Shown here piece by piece: positions 1 through 7,541 of a stretch of DNA of 64,000 nt. This DNA comes from an uncultured Alphaproteobacteria bacterium (GTDB taxonomy: Bacteria > Pseudomonadota > Alphaproteobacteria > RF32 > CAG-239). The notes under the pieces were generated by a model. The model saw nothing but the letters and a program-made list of their open reading frames with translations, did not search any database and was not told where the DNA came from. Location: assembly GCA_944393665.1 (NCBI GenBank), contig CALYAX010000003.1, positions 32,886-96,885 on the forward strand. Reading direction: 5' to 3'. Each line of letters opens with the position of its first letter. Positions within the stretch are counted from its first letter, which is position 1. The translations under genes were made by a program, and so were the position numbers.

Positions 1-19
1 TTCGCTGCGGGATGAAGAT

Positions 20-1429
20 ATGAACAAAACGCGCATACCGGCGGTGGCCGGGCTGTTTTATCCGGCTGACATTTATCAGCTGTCCAATGTGGTGGACGGC
101 TATTTGTCGCAGGCTTCCTCGGCGCTGACGCCGCGCCCGCACATGATGGTGGTGCCCCACGCCGGCTATCAGTATTCTGCCGCGGTTGCCGCCTCGGCGT
201 ATAAAAAGCTGCTGCCGTTTCAGAAAGAGATTAAAAAAGTGATTCTCATCGGGCCGTCGCACCGGGTGGCGCTCCGCGGGGTTGCGCTGTCTTCCGCCGC
301 CTCGTTTGCCACGCCGCTGGGGACGGTTCCCACCGATTCGGCGCTCACTGCCGGGTTTGCCGCCCTGCCGGGGTTTAATTATAACGACCTTGCCCATGCC
401 GACGAACACTCGCTGGAGGTGCAGCTGCCGTTTTTGCAAAAAGTTCTCGGCAAAAAATTTACCATTGTGCCGCTGGTTTACGGCCAGGCCGATCCGGCGG
501 ATCTGGCTGCCGCGCTGGCGCCCGCACTGGCCCGCAACGACACGCTGCTGGTTTTTTCCGCCGATTTGTCGCACTATCTTGATTACGGCACCGCCAAAGC
601 CGTTGACAGCCTCACCGCCGAGATGGTTGACCGCAAGCAGGCTCTGGAAAGCCACCAGTCCTGCGGCGCCACCGGGATTAATACCGCCCTGCTGCTGGCT
701 AAAAAATTCGCCTTTCAGCCGCGCCTGCTCGACATGGCCAATTCCGGCGATGTGACCGGGGAGCGCGACAGCGTGGTCGGTTACGCCTCGTGGATTTTTG
801 ACAAGAAAGACCAGCCCGAAAAGCCGCTGTCGCCGCTGGAGCAGGAAGTGGAAAATCTCCATTATTTTGCCAAACATTATGGCACCAAACTGATGCAGAT
901 TGCCGAAACCGCCCTCAGTCTTGCGGTTAAGGACGGGCGGCGTTTTGAGCCCTCGCGCCGCGATTTTGACGATATTCTTTTCAACAAGGGCGCGGCCTTT
1001 GTCACCCTGACCGAAAACGGCAACCTCCGCGGCTGTATCGGCACGCTGCTTCCCAAAGAGGCGGTTGCCCTGGATATTGCCGCCAATACCTATGCCGCCG
1101 CCGTTGAGGATTCGCGTTTTGACCCGGTGACGGCAGACGAGCTGCCCAACCTTAAAATCAGCATTTCGCTGCTGACCGGCTATGAGCCCGTGACCTATGC
1201 CAGCGAGGAAGATTTGCTCAACCAGCTGCAGCCCGGGGTTGACGGTTTGGTGATTCGCGACGGTGACCGCCAGGCGCTGTTTCTGCCCTCGGTTTGGGCG
1301 CAGCTGCCGGACAAACAGGAATTTTTAAATAACCTTAAATTAAAGGCCGGATTCAGTCCCAGCTTCTGGAGCAACCAGATTAAGGCTTACCGTTTCCGGA
1401 CTGTGGAGATTAAACAGCATGAAGATTAA
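20..1429 (+). CDS. Memo-like (AmmeMemoRadiSam protein B) fused to AMMECR1 domain
   Basis: A 469-residue two-domain protein. Residues 1 to about 265 are a Memo/AmrB-like domain: they carry HAGYQYS, GPSHR, DEHSLEVQLPF and DLSHYLDY, the His/Asp-rich blocks that line the active-site pocket in this family. Residues about 280-469 are an AMMECR1 domain with its hallmark LRGCIG at 336-341. The two families co-occur with a radical SAM partner as the AmmeMemoRadiSam system, whose chemistry is not settled to my knowledge. A partner gene could lie upstream, outside the window. The ATG at 20 is the first in frame and follows a purine-rich stretch. The next gene starts 11 bases before this one ends, so they are probably translationally coupled. 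The domain call is secure; the function is not known. Confidence 0.9.
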   Translation: MNKTRIPAVAGLFYPADIYQLSNVVDGYLSQASSALTPRPHMMVVPHAGYQYSAAVAASAYKKLLPFQKEIKKVILIGPSHRVALRGVALSSAASFATPLGTVPTDSALTAGFAALPGFNYNDLAHADEHSLEVQLPFLQKVLGKKFTIVPLVYGQADPADLAAALAPALARNDTLLVFSADLSHYLDYGTAKAVDSLTAEMVDRKQALESHQSCGATGINTALLLAKKFAFQPRLLDMANSGDVTGERDSVVGYASWIFDKKDQPEKPLSPLEQEVENLHYFAKHYGTKLMQIAETALSLAVKDGRRFEPSRRDFDDILFNKGAAFVTLTENGNLRGCIGTLLPKEAVALDIAANTYAAAVEDSRFDPVTADELPNLKISISLLTGYEPVTYASEEDLLNQLQPGVDGLVIRDGDRQALFLPSVWAQLPDKQEFLNNLKLKAGFSPSFWSNQIKAYRFRTVEIKQHED

Positions 1430-3140
1430 CGGATATGAAATTGCCCTCAGCGAAGAGGAGCTTGACCGCAAATTAAACGAGCAGACCATTGCCGTCGAAT
1501 TGATTGGCGAAGATTTTCCGGGGTATCAGGCGCTTTCTGACGGCGATAAAAAAGCCTTGCACCATCTGGCCAACGCCGCCCGGCTGATGAACGATGTTTT
1601 TCTGGAGATGGACCATCCGCTGAATCTGCCTCAGAAGGCCGCCCTCGAAGAGGCCGCCAAAACCAGCAGCCATGCTGCCAAAGCCCTGCGCTTTTTTAAT
1701 AACTACAACGGCGTGGAAGGCTTAAACGGCGTTGATAAAAAGCCGGTTGAGCTGTTTGAGGGCATTCACGGCACCCCGGGGCGCAATTTTTATCCCGCGG
1801 ACCTGTCGGCGGAAGAGTTTCACCGTATTTTGATTGAAATGATTAAAGCCGGGGAGATTGACGAAGTCCGCCGCATTTTGAGCGTCCGCACCATGGTCCG
1901 CCGTGACGGGAACAAGCTCAGGGCGATTGATTATACCGAGTATTTTGCACCGCGTTTTTCCGAAATTGCCAACCAGCTCGAACTGGCCGCCCATTATACC
2001 ACCGATACCGCGATGAAAGATTTTCTCGGCTGGCAGGCGCAGGCGCTGATTCAAAATAATGAGGACATGGACATGCTCGCCGACAAGCATTGGGCGGTCA
2101 TGCAGGACACCCCGCTGGAGTTTACCATTGCCCGCGAAAATTATGATGACGAGCTGACCACCACCGTTTTTGACAATCCGGAGCTGGCTGCCCTACTCAA
2201 ACAGCATAAAATCGATGTCAACGCCAAGGATTCCCTGGGTGTTCGCGCCGGTATCGTGAACAAGGAAGGCACGGATTTGATTCTCAAATTCAAATCCCAT
2301 ATTCCCGAACTCGCTAAGCTGATGCCTTATCAGGACCAATACCACCAGCATATCTGCTGCGAGCATACCAGCGAGCTCAAACAAACCATGGTCGATGTGG
2401 ATTTGGCCGCTTTTGGGGGCGATTTTAAAGCCGCCCGCGGCGGGATGACCGTGGCCGAAAACCTGCCCAATAATGACAAGCTTTCCGTCAAAACCGGCGG
2501 CGGCCGCCGCAATGTCTATCACCGCCAGGTGCGCCAGACGGTTGACAAAGCCAAGAACCAGAAAATTTTGGACCTTTTGGTGGCGCCGGAGCTGCACGCC
2601 CTCTTTGACCCCGAGGCGGAACATCTGTTTGTCATCGGCCACGAAAACGGCCACTCTCTGGGGCCTGATGACAGCTATCAGTCTGCCCTCGGCTCTTTTG
2701 CCCACACTATTGAGGAGCACAAGGCCGATGTCATTTCTCTGGCCTTTATGCCCGAATATGTCAAAATGGGCGTGATTGACGACGAAACCCTGCGCAAAAT
2801 TTATCTGACCCACACCGTCGGCGGCCTGTTTTTGCGTGCCGAACCCAACCCGTCGCTGCCGCACCGCGTTGCCGATTTGATCCAGTTTAACTATCTGCTG
2901 GAGCACGGGGCGATTTCTTTTGATGATAACCTTAAACTAAACCTTGATTTTAATAAATATCCTGCTGTAATGCGCAGGTTATTGGATGAAACGATTCAGG
3001 TTCAGCTCTCCAAATCGCCGGAAACCGCCAAAGCCTTCATCGACCGCTATGCCGTCTGGGGGGATCACTCCGCCCGCATTGCCAAGGTTCATGAAGAACT
3101 CGGAATCAAGCCCTACAAAGAGCTGAAAACCCATTTTTAA
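1419..3140 (+). CDS. M49-family (dipeptidyl peptidase III-like) zinc metallopeptidase
   Basis: A 573-residue protein with the zinc motif HENGH at residues 408-412, followed by SLGPDD, and a second motif EEHKAD at 432-437 that should supply the third zinc ligand. These are the two signatures of family M49. Classical DPP III has a six-residue HExxGH; the five-residue spacing followed by SLGP seen here resembles the shorter-spaced M49 branch. There is no signal peptide, so it is likely a cytosolic peptidase trimming short peptides. It overlaps the preceding gene by 11 bases and lies 9 bases before sdaA, suggesting a peptide and amino-acid catabolic operon. The family is confident; the exact substrate is not. 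Confidence 0.87.
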   Translation: MKINGYEIALSEEELDRKLNEQTIAVELIGEDFPGYQALSDGDKKALHHLANAARLMNDVFLEMDHPLNLPQKAALEEAAKTSSHAAKALRFFNNYNGVEGLNGVDKKPVELFEGIHGTPGRNFYPADLSAEEFHRILIEMIKAGEIDEVRRILSVRTMVRRDGNKLRAIDYTEYFAPRFSEIANQLELAAHYTTDTAMKDFLGWQAQALIQNNEDMDMLADKHWAVMQDTPLEFTIARENYDDELTTTVFDNPELAALLKQHKIDVNAKDSLGVRAGIVNKEGTDLILKFKSHIPELAKLMPYQDQYHQHICCEHTSELKQTMVDVDLAAFGGDFKAARGGMTVAENLPNNDKLSVKTGGGRRNVYHRQVRQTVDKAKNQKILDLLVAPELHALFDPEAEHLFVIGHENGHSLGPDDSYQSALGSFAHTIEEHKADVISLAFMPEYVKMGVIDDETLRKIYLTHTVGGLFLRAEPNPSLPHRVADLIQFNYLLEHGAISFDDNLKLNLDFNKYPAVMRRLLDETIQVQLSKSPETAKAFIDRYAVWGDHSARIAKVHEELGIKPYKELKTHF

Positions 3141-3148
3141 GGTGAGAA

Positions 3149-4537
3149 ATGTACTATAGTCTGTTTGAGATTTTTTCAATCGGTGTCGGCCCGTCAAGCT
3201 CTCATACCGTCGGTCCGATGCGCGCGGCAAAACGTTTTTTGGATAATTTGCGCAGCGAAGGCAAATTTAACCAGGTTGCCAAAATCCAGACCTATTTGTA
3301 TGGTTCGCTGGCGTTGACCGGTTTTGGCCACGGCACCGTTAAGGCGGTGGTTTACGGCCTGATGGGGCTGGAGGCCGAGGCTATCGACCCTGAAAAGCCT
3401 TATGTGAACGCCGTCGCCCGTGATAAAATTCTTCACCTCGGGCAGGAACGGCCGATTCCTTTTGACCTGGACCAAAATGTGCTTTTTGAGAAGGAAACTT
3501 TTCTCCCCGAACATTCCAACGGCATGAAATTTATTGCCTATGACCAGGACAATAAAATTTTGCTCGAGGAAATTTATTTTTCAGTCGGCGGCGGTACCAT
3601 TGCCCGTCAGGACGAAATTGCCCGCCGGGTGCAGCGCGAGCCTTTTAACGTGCCTTATCAGTTTGATTCCTTTGCCGAGCTTGAGGCTGCCTGCCGTAAT
3701 AACAACCTCACCATCTCGCAGCTGGTGCTGGCCAATGAATATGCCCTGCACACCCCGGAAGAAGTTCAGGAATATATTGATAAAATCAACCGGATTATGC
3801 AAAATGCCATTGACCGCGGCATGCACGCCCGCGGCATTCTTCCCGGCGGCCTGCAGCTCAAACGCCGCGCTCCCGAGATTTACGAACGGCTGGAGGAAAA
3901 ATTCCGCAACAACGATGTTGAACCGCTGATGATGATTGACTGGATCAATCTCTGGGGATTTGCCGTTGCGGAAGAAAACGCTTCCGGCGGCCAGATTGTG
4001 ACCGCCCCGACAATGGGTTCGGCAGGAATTATTCCTTCGGTCATGCGCTATTATGAGCGTTTTGCAGTAGCCAAGTCGCCTTACTCGGTGGAAGAAGGAA
4101 TCATCATTTTCCTGACCACGGCTTCGGCCATTTGCAGCTTGTACCGCACCAATGCCTCAATCTCCGGCGCTGAAGTCGGCTGCCAGGGAGAAGTCGGCGT
4201 AGCCTGCTCAATGGCAGCGGCCGGATTGGCGGCGGCAATGGGCGGAACCATCAGCCAGATTGAAAATGCCGCGGAAATTGCCATGGAACACAATCTCGGC
4301 CTGACCTGCGATCCGATCAACGGCCTGGTTCAGGTTCCCTGCATTGAGCGCAATGCCATGGGGGCGGTTAAGGCTGTCAATTCGGCGCGCCTGGCCCTGC
4401 GCGGTACCGGCGAGCATATTGTTTCTTTAGACAGCGTAATCCGCACCATGTATGAAACCGGCTGCGAAATGAACTGCAAATATAAGGAAACCTCTCTCGG
4501 CGGCCTGGCTAAAAACTGCTTGTGCTCCGTCTGTTAG
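3149..4537 (+). CDS. sdaA: L-serine ammonia-lyase (single-chain, iron-sulfur)
   Basis: A 462-residue protein that converts L-serine to pyruvate and ammonia. The N-terminus holds the family signature SIGVGPSSSHTVGPM. The C-terminus is Cys-rich (CEMNCKYKETSLGGLAKNC), as expected for [4Fe-4S] cluster ligands, and the centre carries NASISGAEVGCQGEVG. Alpha and beta parts are in one chain, as in E. coli SdaA. The ATG follows a good ribosome site (AAGGTGAG) 9 bases after the M49 peptidase gene, so peptide breakdown and serine deamination may be co-expressed. Length and motifs show no damage. Confidence 0.95.
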   Translation: MYYSLFEIFSIGVGPSSSHTVGPMRAAKRFLDNLRSEGKFNQVAKIQTYLYGSLALTGFGHGTVKAVVYGLMGLEAEAIDPEKPYVNAVARDKILHLGQERPIPFDLDQNVLFEKETFLPEHSNGMKFIAYDQDNKILLEEIYFSVGGGTIARQDEIARRVQREPFNVPYQFDSFAELEAACRNNNLTISQLVLANEYALHTPEEVQEYIDKINRIMQNAIDRGMHARGILPGGLQLKRRAPEIYERLEEKFRNNDVEPLMMIDWINLWGFAVAEENASGGQIVTAPTMGSAGIIPSVMRYYERFAVAKSPYSVEEGIIIFLTTASAICSLYRTNASISGAEVGCQGEVGVACSMAAAGLAAAMGGTISQIENAAEIAMEHNLGLTCDPINGLVQVPCIERNAMGAVKAVNSARLALRGTGEHIVSLDSVIRTMYETGCEMNCKYKETSLGGLAKNCLCSVC

Positions 4538-4620
4538 AAATTTGCATTATTTGCTTGTCAGCAAGCCTAAAAAAGGCCACAATCTCTGTTGTTGGTGTAA
4601 CCTTGTAACGAGAAAAATTC

Positions 4621-5004
4621 ATGTTGTCTAAACTTTTTAAAGGCGAGCTCCCCCTCGGGGCAACTTTTTGGAAATTTGGTATTCTGGGTTTAATCATTCT
4701 CAAACTGGCTGTCGGTTTGTTTGGAAAACTGCTGCTCGGTTATCTGAAAGGCGGCAGCATCCTGGTTTTCTTTACCCGCTATTTTCACCCAATTTATTCT
4801 TCCAAACTCAGCATATTGTGGACGCTGTGTTATATCTCCAGCCTGTTGCTGCTGGTCTTTTATTCCTGGAAGATTATCGGCGCTGTCTGGAAAAGTTCGG
4901 CCGAGTATGACAAAAGTATCTGGCTGCGCCAGCTTTCGCGCCTGTTTATTGTCCTCTTTGTGGTGCTGATCTGGGGCTCGCTCGATTTCCGCAATTTCTT
5001 TTAA
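4621..5004 (+). CDS. Unknown small membrane protein, about three membrane segments
   Basis: A 127-residue protein I do not recognise. Hydrophobic stretches near residues 18-42, 62-84 and 105-121 suggest three membrane passes, with short charged links between them. It begins with MLSKLF and has no lipobox. A 49-residue lipoprotein gene starts 10 bases after its stop, so the two are probably one envelope operon. The ATG at 4621 is the first good start; the upstream gap from sdaA is 83 bases and shows no clear terminator. Confidence 0.6.
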   Translation: MLSKLFKGELPLGATFWKFGILGLIILKLAVGLFGKLLLGYLKGGSILVFFTRYFHPIYSSKLSILWTLCYISSLLLLVFYSWKIIGAVWKSSAEYDKSIWLRQLSRLFIVLFVVLIWGSLDFRNFF

Positions 5005-5013
5005 GGAACGAAT

Positions 5014-5163
5014 ATGAAAAAATATTTACTGCTTGTTCTGCTGTTGGTCTTGGGCGCCTGCAAAGTTGGTGAATTTTCGCCCGGACGACATGAAATTTAT
5101 GATATGGGCCGCCCCGATTGCGAAAAACAGCCCGAACGCTGCATTAATGGCGTGCCGTGGTAA
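5014..5163 (+). CDS. Very small lipoprotein (49 residues)
   Basis: A short reading frame with ATG at 5014 behind an AAGGAA ribosome site. It encodes a signal peptide (MKKYLLLVLLLVLG) ending in the lipobox LGAC, so Cys16 would be lipidated. The mature part is only 34 residues, with two further Cys (36 and 43), and ends in GVPW. It starts 10 bases after the preceding membrane-protein gene and is followed at once by a strong hairpin terminator, which supports it as a real gene. I cannot name a family. Confidence 0.65.
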   Translation: MKKYLLLVLLLVLGACKVGEFSPGRHEIYDMGRPDCEKQPERCINGVPW

Positions 5164-5170
5164 TTGCTCA

Positions 5171-5200
5171 AAAAAAATCCTGCATTTTGCAGGATTTTTT
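5171..5200. terminator. Bidirectional intrinsic terminator
   Basis: A perfect inverted repeat (AATCCTGCA / TGCAGGATT) with a 3-base loop, flanked by A and T runs on either side. It sits between converging genes, the small lipoprotein on the plus strand and the DEAD-box-like gene on the minus strand, and can serve both. Confidence 0.88.
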
Positions 5201-5213
5201 AAAGGGAAAATTC

Positions 5214-6020
5214 TTATTTTTCTTCACCCTCGACAATAATCCCTTTGACCAGGATAAATTCCGGCGTCCGGCCGTTGAAAGAGTTACATTTTTTGGACAG
5301 CTCAACCGCTTCCGGATCCAGAACACAGCTGATTTTGGCCGTTGTGCCGCGGCTGCTTTTCTTAACGGGCTTTTCTGCCGGTTTGATGCCCTGGGCGGTA
5401 AGCTCGGCTTCCTGCTCTTTTGTCTTGTCTACTTTGATTTCCTGCGGCGCCTTCAGAATTTTTTCCAGCACTTCCTGCGTTTCTTTGGAGCGGCGGTTGG
5501 TATAGACAATATTCTGTTTTTCTGACGGCAGCATGGCGAGAATTTTATCCAGATTATCCAGCTGCTTGTTTTTCTTAATCAGGTTAATATCGTCCACGAC
5601 CAGGATATTGGTTTTGGACAGGTCGATTTTGTTGTTTTCCACAATATCCACCAGCAGATCCGGCGACCCGATGATAACATTGGCTTCATTATCGACATCT
5701 TCTTCTTTGTCTTTAATTGTGGCCTCGTTAATATCGTGATACTTGTTAAAAATAGCCAGCCGGTCGGAAGTGACCACCGATTGCTCGGAGTTAGGGGTAA
5801 TAATCAAAATATTTTGCGCGCCTTTGGTGGCAATAATGTCAACCAGCGGAAAAACATAGGACATTGTTTTGCCGCAGCCGGCAGGGGCAATAGTGAAAAC
5901 ATCTTTACCTTCCAAAATCGAGGGAATAACATCCGACTGGACGGTGGTCGGCTCTTTGATGCCAAATTCGTCAATGGCTCTAACGGTTTGTTCACTCAGG
6001 CCTAAATCTGCAAAATTCAT
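5214..6020 (-). CDS. Degenerate DEAD-box protein, first RecA domain only
   Basis: A 268-residue protein. The start is typical of DEAD-box RNA helicases: a Q-motif region (LGLSEQTVRAIDEFGIKEPT, then VQ) and Walker A APAGCGKT at 45-52. Later motifs have drifted: motif Ia is TPNSEQ, motif II is DDIN (143-146) in place of DEAD, and motif III is YTN (173-175) in place of SAT. There is no second helicase domain; after about residue 195 comes a charged, Lys/Glu-rich tail to 268. It may bind ATP, but helicase activity is doubtful. A good promoter lies upstream and a terminator follows, so it is an intact single-gene unit rather than an obvious fragment. It could be a regulatory or RNA-binding derivative. 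Confidence 0.8.
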   Translation of the reverse strand: MNFADLGLSEQTVRAIDEFGIKEPTTVQSDVIPSILEGKDVFTIAPAGCGKTMSYVFPLVDIIATKGAQNILIITPNSEQSVVTSDRLAIFNKYHDINEATIKDKEEDVDNEANVIIGSPDLLVDIVENNKIDLSKTNILVVDDINLIKKNKQLDNLDKILAMLPSEKQNIVYTNRRSKETQEVLEKILKAPQEIKVDKTKEQEAELTAQGIKPAEKPVKKSSRGTTAKISCVLDPEAVELSKKCNSFNGRTPEFILVKGIIVEGEEK

Positions 6021-6060
6021 GATATTTCTTCTGTTTTAATGGTTAATTTAATTTTTCTAG

Positions 6061-6089
6061 ATATTATGTATTTTAAGTAAGTTAGTCAA
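6061..6089 (-). promoter_or_regulatory. Sigma70-type promoter for the DEAD-box-like gene
   Basis: On the minus strand, TTGACT (complement of 6084-6089), a 17-base spacer, then TAATAT (complement of 6061-6066). The gene start is 41 bases from the -10 box. Confidence 0.6.
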
Positions 6090-6114
6090 CTCCCTAAATA
6101 TAAAGGCTGTCAAA

Positions 6115-6663
6115 ATGTTAATGAAACGTCCCGATTCCCTGTTGCTGATTATTGATGTTCAGGAAAGGCTCGCCCCGGCAATGGACAGCCCCCGCGAGGT
6201 GATTACCGGCTGCAGCAGGCTGATTGGCACCGCCAGAGAACTGGGGGTCCCGTTTGTGATTGCCGAGCAAAATCCCTCCGCTCTGGGGGCAACGATGGTG
6301 GATCTGCGCCAGGCAGCGGGAGAAGAAACGGTTTATTATTCCAAGATGGAATTTTCCTGCGCGGCTAACCCGGAGATTATGGCAGCCATCAAAAATTCCG
6401 GCAAAAAACAGATTATCATTGCCGGGGTTGAAGCTCATATCTGTGTCCTTCAGACGGCTTTGGAGCTGCGCGGGCAGGGGTATGAAGTTTCTGTTGTTTC
6501 CGATGCCTCATCCTCGCGCCAGCCTTTGCAAACGGTTATCGCCTGGCAGCGGCTCAGCCGCGGCGGAATAGATGTGGTTTCGTCAGAAATGGTGCTTTAT
6601 GAATGGCTGCAGACCGCCGCTGACCCTCAGTATAAAAGCATCAGTAAAAAATACATTGTCTGA
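6115..6663 (+). CDS. Isochorismatase-fold cysteine hydrolase
   Basis: A 182-residue protein of the isochorismatase-like hydrolase superfamily. The triad is visible: Asp in LLIIDVQERL near residue 14, Lys in YYSKMEFS, and Cys in IAGVEAHICVLQ. Members cleave C-N or ether bonds in small amides or related substrates; the sequence does not fix which. It has no signal peptide and stands alone between a divergent DEAD-box-like gene and a small Cys-rich gene. A second ATG two codons downstream (6121) could be the true start. The superfamily is secure, the substrate unknown. Confidence 0.87.
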   Translation: MLMKRPDSLLLIIDVQERLAPAMDSPREVITGCSRLIGTARELGVPFVIAEQNPSALGATMVDLRQAAGEETVYYSKMEFSCAANPEIMAAIKNSGKKQIIIAGVEAHICVLQTALELRGQGYEVSVVSDASSSRQPLQTVIAWQRLSRGGIDVVSSEMVLYEWLQTAADPQYKSISKKYIV

Positions 6664-6760
6664 TTTTGTATTTTGTAAATTTTGTCTATTGCCAAAGTCA
6701 AAAAATTATGTTAGAGCATTAAACGATAAACTAAGTATAACAAATTAAAAATTTCTTATT

Positions 6761-7012
6761 ATGGACACAAAGGAAAATACCCAGGGAAAAGTGGAAGTGT
6801 TTGAAACAGTTTTGAAACCCCTTACCGACCAAAAAGACGGCAAAATTTATTGCGCGTTTTGCGGGTGCTTTTTAGGGACAAAAGAGGGATATCACCCTTG
6901 CACCTGCGAAGAATATGAAGAAGGACGCGCGGCAAACAATATTGCCGGACGCGAGCTTCTTCATAAGAGGGGGCAGGCAAAGCTTTCCCCCGTTCCGCAT
7001 CCCGGGGATTAA
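6761..7012 (+). CDS. Small Cys-rich protein, possible zinc ribbon
   Basis: An 83-residue protein with a compact Cys cluster: CAFCGC near residues 31-36 and CTC near 48-50, separated by a Gly/His-bearing turn. Such spacing often binds zinc. The rest is polar with no membrane segment. I do not recognise a family. The gene is followed 11 bases later by a strong terminator, and its AT-rich upstream gap (about 97 bases) could hold its own promoter. It is probably real, given the clean start and terminator. Confidence 0.55.
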   Translation: MDTKENTQGKVEVFETVLKPLTDQKDGKIYCAFCGCFLGTKEGYHPCTCEEYEEGRAANNIAGRELLHKRGQAKLSPVPHPGD

Positions 7013-7023
7013 TTAAAAACAAC

Positions 7024-7053
7024 AAAAAAGCTCCTCAATTGAGGAGCTTTTTT
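7024..7053. terminator. Bidirectional intrinsic terminator
   Basis: A perfect 30-base palindrome centred on CTCCTCAATTGAGGAG, flanked by six A and six T. It separates the converging small Cys-rich gene and the cupin gene. Confidence 0.9.
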
Positions 7054-7066
7054 AATTTTTTTACAT

Positions 7067-7444
7067 TTATGCCCGGCCGTAATTGTCTTCATAACGGACA
7101 ATATCGTTTTCATCCAGGTTATCACCGGCCTGTATCTCAATAAAGACAACATTCTGCTCGGTATCATTCTGGATCCGGTGTTTGGTTTCAACCGGAATAA
7201 ACACATGCTCATTCTGGCTGACGGTGATTTTTTCTTCACCCAGGGTAACTACCGCGGTTCCCTGAACAATTGTCCAGTGCTCGGAACGGAAGTGATGTAA
7301 CTGTAAAGATAAAATCCCGCCGGGTTTTACGGTGATTTTCTTAACGCAAAACCCGTCTCCGGCGTCCAAAACTTCCCAGGTTCCCCAAGGGCGGGTGTCA
7401 TGGTCGCCGCGTTTATAATTATTTTTAATATTCGTCGTGTTCAT
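7067..7444 (-). CDS. Stand-alone cupin, mannose-6-phosphate isomerase type II-like
   Basis: A 125-residue single cupin domain. The run RPWGTWEVLD, the motif VKPGGILSLQLHHFRSEHW and the later HVFIPVETKHRIQN match the C-terminal isomerase domain of bifunctional mannose-1-phosphate guanylyltransferase/mannose-6-phosphate isomerase. The nucleotidyltransferase half is absent, so this may be a monofunctional sugar-phosphate isomerase or a separate partner. The paired His residues should bind a metal. It is transcribed divergently from ptsP and ends at a shared terminator. The family is confident; the exact reaction is inferred. Confidence 0.82.
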   Translation of the reverse strand: MNTTNIKNNYKRGDHDTRPWGTWEVLDAGDGFCVKKITVKPGGILSLQLHHFRSEHWTIVQGTAVVTLGEEKITVSQNEHVFIPVETKHRIQNDTEQNVVFIEIQAGDNLDENDIVRYEDNYGRA

Positions 7445-7477
7445 ATTTTTTTATTTTTTAAAAGGTTAATAAATATC

Positions 7478-7506
7478 TTGTCGAAACGGAATATACATTA
7501 TATAAC
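7478..7506 (+). promoter_or_regulatory. Putative promoter of ptsP
   Basis: TTGTCG at 7478-7483, a 17-base spacer, and TATAAC at 7501-7506, 35 bases before the ptsP ATG. Confidence 0.5.
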
Positions 7507-7541
7507 AAGAGAAAACAAGTATAAATTTTGAGTAACAGGTT

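Noticed and set aside
282..755. 157-residue plus-strand frame inside the first gene
   Set aside because: Arg/Pro/Trp-rich out-of-frame shadow of the Memo-like domain; no start signal and no family features.
2193..2906. 237-residue minus-strand frame opposite the M49 peptidase gene
   Set aside because: Antisense shadow of a strongly conserved coding region.
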